Source of the DNA: Dickeya fangzhongdai
GTDB lineage: Bacteria; Pseudomonadota; Gammaproteobacteria; Enterobacterales; Enterobacteriaceae
Length of the DNA: 64,000 nucleotides
NCBI RefSeq assembly: GCF_002812485.1
Contig: NZ_CP025003.1
Coordinates: 124,001 to 188,000, forward strand
Direction: 5' to 3'
Every line of letters begins with the position of its first letter. Positions within the stretch are counted from its first letter, which is position 1. Positions 15,567-23,979 of this stretch are shown in pieces. The notes beneath the pieces are model-generated. The model did no database searches, had not been told where the DNA came from, and saw nothing but the letters and a program-made list of their open reading frames with translations. Made by a program: the position numbers and the translations under genes.

Positions 15567-16143
15567 ATTTCCCCCTGTCATCACTTTTATGTCTTTTTAC
15601 GCAAAAACTCACCTGGTGGGGATATATGTTAACGTTTTTACCGCTTGCTTTTCCAGCGTGATTATTTGCGTCCATTTAAGGAAAGTTTATTTTCATTAGT
15701 TGACATATTATTTCCTTTTCTATCCTCATTGTGGCATCTGCCAGCCGGACAATCTCCCTCCTTGTTGCCGTGATAAAGTCGCCTGGACTTAGCGGTGGTC
15801 CGATGTGGTTAACGGTCACGTGCCATCTGGTCGGTGTTTTTCAGGCATAGAGCGGCGATAAGATTAATTGGCGGGCAGGGCTGTCATCAATACCGATGCG
15901 AGTTCGGCCGTGGGAAATGATGTGCCGTAATCCCGGTTTTCCGGCCTGCTGTTTCCATCTGAATGGAAGGCGGCTTGGGGTATTTAGACGATCGGCGAGA
16001 GGACGATACAGAAAAAGTATCAATAGCGACGAGAAGTTGTGATTAATTAATGGAAATAATAGCGTGGTAATGATGTAGGTTCCGTCACTGCCATCTGATA
16101 TGGCTGCACGGATGATAGCAAACTGAAAAAAAGGGACTGACAT
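15567..16143. other. Intergenic region between expI and a secreted-protein gene
   Basis: I find no convincing gene in these 577 bp. A TTGACA at 15700-15705 could be a -35 element on the plus strand, but the best downstream -10 is poorly spaced. The last 15 bp provide AAGGGACTGACAT as ribosome site for the gene at 16144. Confidence 0.4.
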
Positions 16144-18831
16144 ATGCAGAAAAACACAACGTTCAGACAGGCGTGGCTGGTTGCGCTGGCGCTGGCGGCC
16201 ACAACGGTAAGCCATGCGGCCGTTGCCGCGGAAAGTTCGGGTTCAGGGGCCGCTTCGTCATCGGCCGCGGCGATTGCAGTGGGGACGATTGATCAGGTTT
16301 CGTTTGGCGACAGCGCGTCGGAGAAAAGTCATAGCCTGGTAAAAAACAACAGCCAGACACTCTCCGGCGGGCTGGGCGAATCTGCCCGCAGATTACTGCC
16401 GCTCAGCCCGGCAGGCGTTTATGGCGGTAGTCTGACGGTTACCCTGCGGGTGGATCCGCTGCGCCGTAACTACGTTTCCGTCAAACTGTGGGGAGAGGAT
16501 GACGGCAACTATGATACCGGCCGCCTTTATCTGTACATCGTCAAAGATGGTGTGGAATATCAGGTCGGCTACCGTCATGAGGGCGACTATATGCCACTCA
16601 GCGTGACCCACTGGAGTAAACCGTTGCCCGGGCGTTTCTTCTATTCGACTACCTTACTGCCTTACGCGATGACCAAAGGCAGCAGCACCGTTACCCTGAA
16701 AATCGTTTCCACTGGCCGTCTCTATCCGTTCGGCAGCGGCGGTCCGGATGCCAGCAATCCGTATCAATATGCGATGAACGTGCCGAGTCGCGGAATTTAC
16801 CGGGCTTATACCCATGTCGATCCGTTCCTCGACGTTTCGGGCGAAAGGCAGGGCAGTGCGCCGGCGGTCACCACCCGTCCTGCTCCGGGCGATGAGATTC
16901 TGGGCGCGAATGGCTCGTTCCGCGTCGCCATCAATAACCGAATCGCCAGCCTGCTTGGCAAGGCGCCGACAACGGCGAATCTCTCCGGCGGCGATTTGCG
17001 CTATCTTGCCCGCGCCTATTCCGTTGCGGAACTGAGCAGTTATCAGAACCCGACGGTGGTGAGCCAGGTTGTCGCCGCGCTGGATGCTTACGCCGCGCAG
17101 TACTATGACGACAACAATACAGTGAAAAACTGGGGCGGGAGTTTTGGCTCGCAGGGACAGGCGATCTATTACCTGCGAGATCAGCTGACTGGCGATATTC
17201 TCAATGCCTCTGTCAGCTATGGCGCTGCCGGCAAGAAAACGCGCCGCGCCGCCTGGGCCGATATGCTGTTTGCCAGCCGTGAATACGGCCGATTGCAAAA
17301 TCGTCTTAGATTGAGCAACCAGAACCTGATTGCCAATACCAGTATCTATTTCGCCAACAAAGGTATGTTGGTGTTGAAAGATTCGCGCGCTTTCCCGGAG
17401 GAAACCGCGCAGCGCTATATTAAGGAAGCCGTCGGACTCTTACCCTGGAGCGGCGATGATAAGGCGGACAGTAATGGTAATGGCCTGCCGGATGATGGCG
17501 GTTGGAAACCGTTTGGCGGCAGCTATTATCAGGTCACCGATAAAGGCCAGACCCGTGAGTGGGGCTATGTTGGCGCAGGTTACGGCGAAGTGCAGTCATA
17601 TCTTGCCGAATTCTACCGGGTTACCGGTAATGAGGATTTCCGCACGCAGATGGTGAAAATGACCAAAGCGCGTGCGCCGTTCCGCCGCCCGGCGATTGAA
17701 ATCAGCAATGGCGCCAACTACCGTTCGATGGAAGCGATTGGCCTGCTGGCCTGGCGCGGTGCGCATGAAAGCGACGGCAACTTCGCCGGCTACATCGCTT
17801 ATGCCGACGCGGTGAATACCAATGAACGCGCCAAAGCGTTGCGTGTCGCCGCCGCCAGCAAGGACGCGGCGCTTATTGGTTACGCCAGACAAATGCTGGA
17901 AGACAATCAGTTCTTCGCCAACCTGGCCGGTTCGGAGTCCGCATTTGAGGCGTTGGACGTGTTCGCCGATTATCGGACGGTCAAAACGGCGAGCGACAAC
18001 GGTGTGCGCCTGCCGATGACCGATGGACAGCCTGACTTTGCCTGGGTGGATGAAGAGAACGCCATCGCGGCGATCAAAAAAGGGGACGAACGCCTGTGGC
18101 TGAGCGCTTACTGGCAGGCCAAGGCGGGGACGGGCATCAACGGTCTGGCGCGTTTCCACTTCAGTACTTCCGGCTATGACCAATACGGCATACTGGAAAC
18201 CACGCCGATCTTCCGATCCGCCGCGGTGTATGCGCGCCCCAACCTGATCGATATGCCGGAGAAGACTCCTTACACGCCGCCTAATCCGCCGGGCAACGCC
18301 TATGCCGGAGAGCTGCTGCCGCTGGGGCCGGTGCCGGCCGATGCGTCCGGCGACGATCCGTTCCGGGGTAAGGCCGATTTTTACGCCTTGCGCTTCGGCC
18401 GCTATCTGATGGGGATTAACGCCAGTGTCAGCAACAGTTATGCGCTGAAAACGCCGGTTGGCTTCAACGCGGCGGAAGACCTGGTGTCACAGCGAACGCA
18501 ATCGGGCGCTGTGACCGTGGGGCCGCGCGCCAGCGTGGTGCTCTATCTGGATGGAACCCGTGATGCCAAACCGGTACCCGGCACGCCGCTGTACCTGAAA
18601 GCGCAGCGCAGCAACGATGTAACCGGGCTATCCTGGACGGCGGCATCCGGCGCCGAGCGCTACAAAATACTGCGTGCCGCCAGTGAAAACGGTGATTACC
18701 AGACGGTCGCCACCGTTACCGCCAACGCCTACAGCGACAGCTCAAAAGCACCGACCGGCGGCTACTACTACCGGGTCGTCACCGTGAACGGCAATGGCGA
18801 AAGTTATCCGTCCATGTGGAGCCATCCCTGA
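16144..18831 (+). CDS. Large secreted protein, probable carbohydrate-active or virulence factor, C-terminal FN3-like domain
   Basis: The 895-residue protein has a clear Sec signal peptide (positive start, LVALALAATT core, probable AVA-A cleavage near residue 29). A beta-sandwich-like region follows (about 100-235, with GRLYLYIVKDGVEYQVGYR). Next is a long helical, Trp/Tyr-rich region (about 265-700) reminiscent of alpha/alpha-toroid polysaccharide-active enzymes. A calcium-site-like DSNGNGLPDDGG lies near 443-454. The last 90 residues (LYLKAQRSNDVTGLSW to YRVVTVNGNGES) look like a fibronectin type III domain. No HExxH is present. It may be a type II-secreted factor of the AvrL/AvrXca sort described from soft-rot bacteria, but I cannot confirm that. 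Neighbouring expI fits a quorum-controlled exoprotein. Confidence 0.6.
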   Translation: MQKNTTFRQAWLVALALAATTVSHAAVAAESSGSGAASSSAAAIAVGTIDQVSFGDSASEKSHSLVKNNSQTLSGGLGESARRLLPLSPAGVYGGSLTVTLRVDPLRRNYVSVKLWGEDDGNYDTGRLYLYIVKDGVEYQVGYRHEGDYMPLSVTHWSKPLPGRFFYSTTLLPYAMTKGSSTVTLKIVSTGRLYPFGSGGPDASNPYQYAMNVPSRGIYRAYTHVDPFLDVSGERQGSAPAVTTRPAPGDEILGANGSFRVAINNRIASLLGKAPTTANLSGGDLRYLARAYSVAELSSYQNPTVVSQVVAALDAYAAQYYDDNNTVKNWGGSFGSQGQAIYYLRDQLTGDILNASVSYGAAGKKTRRAAWADMLFASREYGRLQNRLRLSNQNLIANTSIYFANKGMLVLKDSRAFPEETAQRYIKEAVGLLPWSGDDKADSNGNGLPDDGGWKPFGGSYYQVTDKGQTREWGYVGAGYGEVQSYLAEFYRVTGNEDFRTQMVKMTKARAPFRRPAIEISNGANYRSMEAIGLLAWRGAHESDGNFAGYIAYADAVNTNERAKALRVAAASKDAALIGYARQMLEDNQFFANLAGSESAFEALDVFADYRTVKTASDNGVRLPMTDGQPDFAWVDEENAIAAIKKGDERLWLSAYWQAKAGTGINGLARFHFSTSGYDQYGILETTPIFRSAAVYARPNLIDMPEKTPYTPPNPPGNAYAGELLPLGPVPADASGDDPFRGKADFYALRFGRYLMGINASVSNSYALKTPVGFNAAEDLVSQRTQSGAVTVGPRASVVLYLDGTRDAKPVPGTPLYLKAQRSNDVTGLSWTAASGAERYKILRAASENGDYQTVATVTANAYSDSSKAPTGGYYYRVVTVNGNGESYPSMWSHP

Positions 18832-18876
18832 TAGGACGGCGCCGGCGACGGCTGCCTGACGGGGTTTGAACTCCTC

Positions 18877-18927
18877 GCCACACGTGTCTGGTCTGACGGC
18901 TGGCGCGTGTGGCGTTTTACTTTTTTC
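18877..18927 (+). terminator. Rho-independent terminator of the secreted-protein gene
   Basis: Stem GCCACACG (18877-18884) pairs with CGTGTGGC (18906-18913) across a 21-nt loop and is followed by GTTTTACTTTTTT, 45 bp after the stop codon. Confidence 0.75.
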
Positions 18928-19161
18928 GCCGGCTCATCCTGCATGCTCATGCGTATCCCGCTGATTTCATTCACTTCCCGGCGTATTTCATAAGCTGGAT
19001 GATTTTGCTGGATGGTTTTCCTGCGCAGACTTCTTCGTGATACCGCCAGAATGCGCCTGCCGACCCATCTAAAAAAGTTCGTGATAGTGAAAGTTGGTAA
19101 TCCGTTGAATGCCTTGTTTTTTCATATTCATGACATAAGAGTGTGATATGGATCGCACTTT

Positions 19162-19189
19162 TTGTGAAGTGGGGTATAGTTACTATAGT
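19162..19189 (+). promoter_or_regulatory. Candidate sigma-70 promoter of the DUF1471 gene
   Basis: TTGTGA (19162-19167), a 16-bp spacer and TATAGT (19184-19189) lie about 60 bp before the start codon at 19251, in an otherwise gene-free stretch from 18928. Confidence 0.4.
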
Positions 19190-19250
19190 GATAATTGACT
19201 TGTCATTTACGAACATCATCAACAACGAAAACGTAAAAAAGGAAGCAATC

Positions 19251-19496
19251 ATGAATATGAAAACTGTCTTTACCGCCATCGCACTGAGCACACTGTCTGT
19301 CGGCGCTTTTGCTGCAACGGAAATCCAGTACCCGCAGGGTCAGGAAATCGGCAGCATCTCCGCCAGTGCCAACACGCTTGATAGCCTGCAGGCTAAACTG
19401 GCCGCCAAAGCGGATGCCGCCGGTGCAAAAACGTTCCAGATCACGTCCGTTCAGGGTGACGACACGCTGCACGGCAACGCTGTTCTGTTCAAATAA
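19251..19496 (+). CDS. DUF1471 (YhcN/BhsA-type) small periplasmic protein
   Basis: The 81-residue protein has a signal peptide ending at GAFAA, then a mature part of about 60 residues (IQYPQGQEIGSIS..., DAAGAKTFQITSVQ..., LHGNAVLFK). This is the standard DUF1471 pattern of enterobacterial stress and biofilm-related periplasmic proteins such as YhcN, BhsA and McbA. The start ATG at 19251 follows AAAGGAAG; longer upstream frames are unsupported. It is monocistronic with its own terminator. Family members respond to acid, peroxide or metal stress; the precise role here cannot be inferred. Confidence 0.88.
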   Translation: MNMKTVFTAIALSTLSVGAFAATEIQYPQGQEIGSISASANTLDSLQAKLAAKADAAGAKTFQITSVQGDDTLHGNAVLFK

Positions 19497-19586
19497 AATC
19501 AATCAATGAGGCAGGGGAGCGTACCCCTCTCCCATCCCTGACATCATTGATAACCCTCCCTTTGTGTCTGTCTTGATACCTCTTTT

Positions 19587-19613
19587 AACCGGGCTTGCGC
19601 CCGGTTTTTTTAT
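19587..19613 (+). terminator. Rho-independent terminator
   Basis: ACCGGGC and GCCCGGT pair across a short TTGC loop and are followed by seven T residues. It lies between the DUF1471 gene and the opposing small gene at 19637. Confidence 0.85.
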
Positions 19614-19636
19614 GCCGTGTGCATGACTGACGGATA

Positions 19637-19855
19637 CTATTCAATCCGGAATACCTGGGGATATTTATCGCTGGCGGCTTCGTGAAATATATCGTCCAGC
19701 CAGACAGGGATTTCCTCTTCCGTCGCATCGTCTGGTATAACAACGCCGTGAAGCGGAGAGTGCTTTCGTTCATTTAGATCGATGCGGAATACCTGCCACT
19801 GTTGTTGGTGTCGTTTTACGCCGATAATTCTGCCAAATACGTTATAAATCAGCAC
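19637..19855 (-). CDS. Small conserved hypothetical protein (72 residues)
   Basis: The protein starts MLIYNVFGRIIGVKR at ATG 19855 after AGGAGAAGCTTG on the coding strand. It is acidic in the middle (IPDDATEEEIPVWLDDIFHE) and has no signal peptide or membrane segment. I recall similar small enterobacterial proteins (I believe grouped as DUF7661), usually of unknown function. It reads as a genuine compact soluble domain rather than a shadow frame. The gene is divergent from the exported protein at 19939. Confidence 0.65.
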   Translation of the reverse strand: MLIYNVFGRIIGVKRHQQQWQVFRIDLNERKHSPLHGVVIPDDATEEEIPVWLDDIFHEAASDKYPQVFRIE

Positions 19856-19938
19856 AAGCTTCTCCTGTGATATTATTGATTCAAAGAGCGATAAGTTCGT
19901 GTTGTACTGGTAATATTTTTAACAAGGAGAACCGGGTA

Positions 19939-20622
19939 ATGAAAGGAATGGCGATTATTTTGTTTTCATGTGTCTCATTTTCATGTTTTGCGAGAAGTGA
20001 TTATGACATGACGATGTGCCGCAATGGCGCGTTTCCCGGTTATCCCGGCCAATATTCTGTCGCCAGAATCAACGCGCCTAATGGCGCTAAAGTGCATTTT
20101 TACGATGATGACAGTGACAAAGGATGCCCGGAGAATCAGGCGCTTTGCCAGCAGAAAGCCTATCTGATTAATGGTGACGGCGTGATAGTGGCGCAGGAAA
20201 AAAGCGGCTGGTCTTGTGTGTGGTATTTTGGCCGGAAGTCTGAATTTGTCGGCTGGCTGCAATCGACTTATCTTGAAAAACAGGCTATCGAAACGGTTGG
20301 AGTCAATGCCTGGATCGGTTCGTGGAGTGATGGTTACAGTAAGATAAATATTACCCGCGGGAAAAATAGCACGCTTCATATAAAAGGTAATGCCACCTGG
20401 AATGGTGGGGTATCCGGTTATGGTGAATCGATTGTTCATATCGGTAGCATTTCTGCCTCGGCGACACCGAACGGTAATACGCTTCAATGGGGTGATACGC
20501 GTGAAGAGTTTGAATGTAGCGGTGTGATGCAGCTAATTAACGGTAATTTGATCGTTGAAGATAATGGCGAATGTGGTGGAGCAAATGTCAGCTTCAGCAG
20601 TATTTATCGTTTGAAAAAATAA
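19939..20622 (+). CDS. Exported SH3b-like protein (227 residues), possible immunity or inhibitor
   Basis: ATG 19939 follows AAGGAGAACCGGG. A short signal peptide (MKGMAIILFSCVSFSCFA) precedes a Cys-rich mature protein. Residues about 70-110 form a bacterial SH3-like unit: KAYLINGDGVIVAQEKSGW followed by GWLQSTYL. The C-terminal half (WIGSWSDGYSKINI, LHIKGNATWNGG, SAIYRLKK-like end) is beta-rich and resembles small periplasmic inhibitor domains. Two proteins of the leftward cluster at 21.3-22.7 kb carry the same YLIxGD SH3 motif. It is followed on the same strand by the PAAR gene. I infer a periplasmic immunity or accessory protein; no enzyme motif is visible. Confidence 0.65.
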   Translation: MKGMAIILFSCVSFSCFARSDYDMTMCRNGAFPGYPGQYSVARINAPNGAKVHFYDDDSDKGCPENQALCQQKAYLINGDGVIVAQEKSGWSCVWYFGRKSEFVGWLQSTYLEKQAIETVGVNAWIGSWSDGYSKINITRGKNSTLHIKGNATWNGGVSGYGESIVHIGSISASATPNGNTLQWGDTREEFECSGVMQLINGNLIVEDNGECGGANVSFSSIYRLKK

Positions 20623-20789
20623 TGCGCTGACTAATATATCATTGCTTTATTCACTGGACTATACAAAGTCAGTTAATCCGACGGGAAATATTTGCTCGTG
20701 CTGCCAAAGGGAATACTATGACCGAACCGATATGTTGGACCGCATTTTAGATTGGATATTATTCAATCAAATGAAGTAAGGAGAGTGGT

Positions 20790-21209
20790 ATGCCAGGAGC
20801 GGCTCGCTTAAATGATATTGGAAGCGGACATGAGTGCTTTCCAGATACCCCGATAATAGAAGGCAGTTCCGACGTATTGATTAATGGTCTGCCGGCGGCG
20901 CGGGTTGGCGATACGGTTCAGATGCACGGATGCCCTTGTCCCCAGGCGCCTCATGGCGTGCATGGTAGAAAAATATCGTCAGGATCCGCTACGGTATTGG
21001 TTAATGGGAAATCCGCCGCGCGGATTGGTGATGATATTGACTGCGGCGGTCTGATTGTTTCAGGCAGCGGCAATGTGATTATTGGTGATACGCCCTATCA
21101 ATCTCCGGTACAACATTGTGTGGAAGCGGCGGTAAAAAGACGCGATCCGTTGATCTCTTTTTCGGATATCATGAAAAATATAACCCCTCCACCCCGATGG
21201 AGTCGATAG
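20790..21209 (+). CDS. PAAR-domain type VI secretion spike-tip protein
   Basis: The 139-residue protein is nearly all PAAR domain. It starts with MPGAARLNDIGSGHECF, has repeated NGLPAARVGD and NGKSAARIGD units, HGRKISSGSATVL and IDCGG, and ends the domain at VIIGDTP. PAAR proteins cap the VgrG spike of the type VI secretion system and recruit effectors. Only about 25 residues follow the domain, so it has no fused toxin. It converges on the leftward cluster holding a peptidoglycan-hydrolase-like protein, its likely cargo. No other T6SS structural gene is in the window, so this is an orphan PAAR island. Ribosome site AAGGAGAG. Confidence 0.92.
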   Translation: MPGAARLNDIGSGHECFPDTPIIEGSSDVLINGLPAARVGDTVQMHGCPCPQAPHGVHGRKISSGSATVLVNGKSAARIGDDIDCGGLIVSGSGNVIIGDTPYQSPVQHCVEAAVKRRDPLISFSDIMKNITPPPRWSR

Positions 21210-21214
21210 TTGAT

Positions 21215-21248
21215 TAAATAAAATCCCTGATACAGGTGGTATCAGGGA
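21215..21248 (-). terminator. Terminator of the leftward effector/immunity cluster
   Basis: Perfect 10-bp stem TCCCTGATAC (21224-21233) and GTATCAGGGA (21239-21248), followed on the minus strand by TTTTATTT. It lies between the convergent PAAR gene and the 21324-22049 gene. Confidence 0.8.
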
Positions 21249-21323
21249 CTATCATATTGTCATCTATATAGAAAATAGTGACATTTAATCGTAGACAGGC
21301 TTGAGTCGATGGATAATATCAGG

Positions 21324-22049
21324 TTACTTCTCATCTAATGAGAAATCATCAGAGTTAATCCATGCTGTTAAGCTCTTACCTGATTTCATTTGATAGCTTA
21401 TTTTATAAAATTCGCCGTTATCGCTCATATCTAGCAGCTTAAAATGATCGCCAGCAATCAGGTATGAATTTTTCCGGTCTGTCATTATTGGTGAGTTTAA
21501 CAATACGGTTTTCTCTACCGATACGGTGCCAAAAATTGGCGCTCTTTCCGTATAGATACTTTCATCTTTTAGGAGTGCCGTTTCGGTAGCTACACCTTCT
21601 TTAAAATAGGTGCGTTTAACTATACCGCAGCCTACGCATGCATCACGAAACATCAGCGTCCATTTTTCATCTGAGACCTGATAAATGTCTTCATTCCATT
21701 TTCCTTCATCCTTCCATGAGCTAATCACATTGTTTTTATTGATAGAGTAATTACATATTGGATTCTTTTCTGGAAGAACAGGTTTTTCCTTTATTTCATT
21801 ATCTTTTATTAAAAAGACAAGTGAGCACTTATTAATATCACTATTTGTTGTTGCAATCAGGTATTTTCTTCCAATAATTATTACTAATGTTGTCTTTCCA
21901 TAACCATTGTTAATCATGTTTCTGATGTTACGGGGAACAGTAAAGCCATCGCAATAATCTTTACTGCATAAATTTTCATTTGCAAATGTTTTGAATGAAG
22001 TAAGAAATAATAAGATTAAAATAGTTCTCTTTGATGTGGCTGATTTCAT
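21324..22049 (-). CDS. Exported SH3b-like protein (241 residues), putative immunity protein
   Basis: A signal peptide (TILILLFLTSFKTFA) precedes a Cys-containing mature protein (NLCSKDYC, DACVGCG). The C-terminus carries an SH3-like unit, SYLIAGDHFKLLDMSDNGEFYKISY, then LTAWINSDDF, matching the motif in two other proteins of this island. The coding DNA is AT-rich. It is the last gene of the leftward cluster before a terminator. Exported SH3-type proteins next to a PAAR gene and a peptidoglycan-hydrolase-like effector are most simply read as periplasmic immunity proteins, but I do not recognise the family and no partner toxin is adjacent. Confidence 0.6.
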   Translation of the reverse strand: MKSATSKRTILILLFLTSFKTFANENLCSKDYCDGFTVPRNIRNMINNGYGKTTLVIIIGRKYLIATTNSDINKCSLVFLIKDNEIKEKPVLPEKNPICNYSINKNNVISSWKDEGKWNEDIYQVSDEKWTLMFRDACVGCGIVKRTYFKEGVATETALLKDESIYTERAPIFGTVSVEKTVLLNSPIMTDRKNSYLIAGDHFKLLDMSDNGEFYKISYQMKSGKSLTAWINSDDFSLDEK

Positions 22050-22097
22050 CTTATTCTCCCTATGGCTTGCTAATTATTCTTATAGAAGTGTAACATT

Positions 22098-22673
22098 CTA
22101 CAATGTTAGTGCTGAGCAGAGAATATTACCCTCTGTCTTTTTGTTCTTTTCTGAAACATATCTGACTTGACACCATTTATCATCATCTTGAGTTGACAGT
22201 AAAGTAATATCATCCCCCTTTATTAGATAAGACTTTTTGGGGATTTTATTTTCATCGTAGAAAAAAGACTTTTCTGATTTTATCTTAAATGTTGGGTATT
22301 TTTCACAATCGTTAGATCTTTTTCCATCTTCTACCGTGATGAGTTTTAATGATGTTTTATCATCTTTATTTATTTCTGCTTTGATATGAGCGTTGTCTGC
22401 TGCTTTGGTGTTATATTTCAGCCAAGTATTTTTATTGTATGAACGACATTGCCCATTCTTGTCTGTGAGTAATATTTGATAATCATCGCTTAGCATGGCG
22501 CTTTTATTTTTATAAATCTTATAAATTAAACTATCTTTCCCGCGAAATAGAATTAATGGGATGTAAGTTGTTTTTCCATTTAAAAAATAGGATGTATCTA
22601 CCGTATCAATATTATTTGATACATCATTAATCTCTTTTTCAATAAGATCCATGTAATCATCCGAAACTGGCAT
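22098..22673 (-). CDS. SH3b-like protein lacking a signal peptide, probably the 3' part of a split gene
   Basis: The frame opens at ATG 22673 (MPVSDDYMDLIEKE) or a TTG at 22688 and encodes about 190 residues. It has no signal peptide, although its relatives in the cluster are exported. The C-terminal SH3 unit (YLIKGDDITLLSTQDDDKWCQVRYV) matches the neighbours. The frame begins exactly where the upstream exported ORF stops, overlapping by 13 bp at AAGGCTTGTGCGGGTTAA. A single-base shift would join them into one exported protein of about 310 residues. I therefore suspect a frameshifted gene, or two overlapping genes made from one. Confidence 0.5.
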   Translation of the reverse strand: MPVSDDYMDLIEKEINDVSNNIDTVDTSYFLNGKTTYIPLILFRGKDSLIYKIYKNKSAMLSDDYQILLTDKNGQCRSYNKNTWLKYNTKAADNAHIKAEINKDDKTSLKLITVEDGKRSNDCEKYPTFKIKSEKSFFYDENKIPKKSYLIKGDDITLLSTQDDDKWCQVRYVSEKNKKTEGNILCSALTL

Positions 22674-22675
22674 GT

Positions 22676-23026
22676 TTAACCCGCACAAGCCTTCTTTCGA
22701 AGCAATACCGTTTTTTTACTCTTTATATCAATATATAGGCAGTCTGTATAAAATTTACCATTTTTAAATTGCAATGTCATATACGCGGTATAATCATGCA
22801 AAGAACGGGCTGAAACAATAATTGATGGTTGATTATTAAAGGATCCAAATGAAACAGCAGGGTTACCGGTATAGTCTTCTTCAAAACTAAAGAATCCCTT
22901 TTCTGTTCCACTCATCGCATAAATTTCTCCTTTACTTTTATCATAGCCGTAAGTAATTTTAGATTCGTCAGCTATTGCTGCATGGACTATTAGTAAAGAT
23001 AACAAGCATGTTGTTTTTATTTTCAT
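22676..23026 (-). CDS. Exported 116-residue protein, probably the 5' part of a split gene
   Basis: A signal peptide (MKIKTTCLLSLLIVHAAIA) is followed by DESKITYGYDKSKGEIYAMSG and a beta-rich domain ending in LYIDIKSKKTVLLRKKACAG. The stop falls inside the following SH3-type frame. The first part looks like the N-terminal domain of an exported protein with nothing after it, and the following gene looks like a C-terminal domain with no export signal. The combined reading supports one original gene. AT-rich like its neighbours; function unknown, possibly immunity. Confidence 0.5.
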   Translation of the reverse strand: MKIKTTCLLSLLIVHAAIADESKITYGYDKSKGEIYAMSGTEKGFFSFEEDYTGNPAVSFGSFNNQPSIIVSARSLHDYTAYMTLQFKNGKFYTDCLYIDIKSKKTVLLRKKACAG

Positions 23027-23098
23027 GATTAACGTCCGTTGAAAATTAGCATATCTATACTGGTGTTTACTAGGACTTCTTCATACCTTATCGATAAA

Positions 23099-23494
23099 CT
23101 ATGGAAGTATATCGTCAAAGTATTTCATTTCATCCAGATAATTTCTGACGAGAAAATTGTTTACTTCAGCTATTTCTGCGTCAATTCCTTTAGGCTCGAA
23201 AGTCTCAAATCAGCATTTTTTTCAATTGTTAAATCTCATGATTTTTTCAGGTCTATAATTAAATTTGCTTTTTCTGGGTTGTCTTCAATGGCTTTTTTGA
23301 TAGATTTATCTAATTTTTTTTATAACAATAACTTTATCGTTTTTTGCTTTGGTGTTTATTTTTATCAATTCACTATTTTGCTTTTCAGAAAAAGCGGAAA
23401 AACCATGAGGTGCATAAAGAAATAACAATATTATTATGATGCGGAATCTTATGCGTCTTTTATTTATGTTATAACTCATCTTATATGTCCTCAT
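23099..23494 (-). pseudogene. Decayed exported-protein gene with frameshifts and a nonsense codon
   Basis: From ATG 23494 a frame of 62 codons encodes a signal-peptide-like start (IIIILLFLYAPHGFSA) and stops early. A shift at the A-rich run near 23312-23320 recovers LDKSIKKAIEDNPEKANL and DLKKS. An in-frame TGA (23236-23238) is followed by DLTIEKNADLRL, and a further shift recovers EPKGIDAEIAEVNNFL through to DDILP and a TAG at 23099. Read across the lesions this is one coherent exported protein of about 130 residues. It is therefore a dead gene, most likely a former immunity protein of the island. Confidence 0.65.
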
Positions 23495-23508
23495 AATAAA
23501 TTATATTT

Positions 23509-23979
23509 CTAATGATTTTTCTTCAAGTATTCCTTTATTGTCTCGGCGTTTTTGTATTTATATACAAAGTGATTATCACTTTTCACCCCATCAAAACCTG
23601 ATAGGTTATTATCTTTTAATAGACTTTCATTGATTTTTAGTCTACCTTTTATATAGCTATAGCCTTTGATCTCATATAAAACCCCATCAATTCCAAGGCT
23701 AGGGTGATATTGTTTCCATGAAATAATGACGATGACATTTCTTATTTTTTCTAACTTTGTAAAGAAAACTGTTTCAATTTGAGCTTTTTCTCCCTCGGGT
23801 TCATAAGTATCTATGATATCCAGTCGGTTCTTTTCACTTTTAATAAATAAAACATTTTCATCTTTTCTTTGGAATGAAATGTCTGAATCATTATCTAGAT
23901 GAAATGGTCCTTGAATAATATCTGATGCAAAAGAAAAAAATGAAATAAAAAATAATAAAAAAACGGATATTGTTTTCAT
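23509..23979 (-). CDS. Exported 156-residue protein, likely cognate immunity protein
   Basis: The ATG at 23979 overlaps the stop of the 792-residue effector-like gene by 4 bp (ATGA), so they are co-translated. A signal peptide (ISVFLLFFISFFSFA) sends the mature protein to the periplasm, where a peptidoglycan hydrolase would act. The mature part is beta-rich and charged (IIQGPFHLDNDSDISF, VLYEIKGYSYIKGRL) with no catalytic motif I recognise. Its DNA is much more AT-rich than the effector's first half. Position, export and size are typical for T6SS immunity proteins; the family itself is unrecognised. Confidence 0.7.
   Translation of the reverse strand: MKTISVFLLFFISFFSFASDIIQGPFHLDNDSDISFQRKDENVLFIKSEKNRLDIIDTYEPEGEKAQIETVFFTKLEKIRNVIVIISWKQYHPSLGIDGVLYEIKGYSYIKGRLKINESLLKDNNLSGFDGVKSDNHFVYKYKNAETIKEYLKKNH

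Noticed and set aside
15605..15625. A possible lux-box near ACCTGGTGGGGAT upstream of expI
   Set aside because: Only one half-site is plausible; there is no dyad symmetry over 20 bp.
15682..15698. A possible KdgR box (GAAA...TTTCATT) upstream of the secreted-protein gene
   Set aside because: The half-sites are separated by six bases, one more than in the consensus I know.
15841..16215. A 124-codon minus-strand frame over the start of the secreted-protein gene
   Set aside because: It overlaps the signal-peptide region of a clear gene and has no supporting start site.
18971..19291. A 106-codon minus-strand frame overlapping the DUF1471 gene
   Set aside because: Its start lies inside the well-supported DUF1471 gene. 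The segment FWRYHEEVCAGKPSS looks vaguely protein-like, but I could not tie it to a transposase or other family.
23039..23425. A 128-codon plus-strand frame rich in Phe and Ser
   Set aside because: It is the antisense of the decayed exported-protein gene at 23099-23494; its composition is that of AT-rich complementary DNA.
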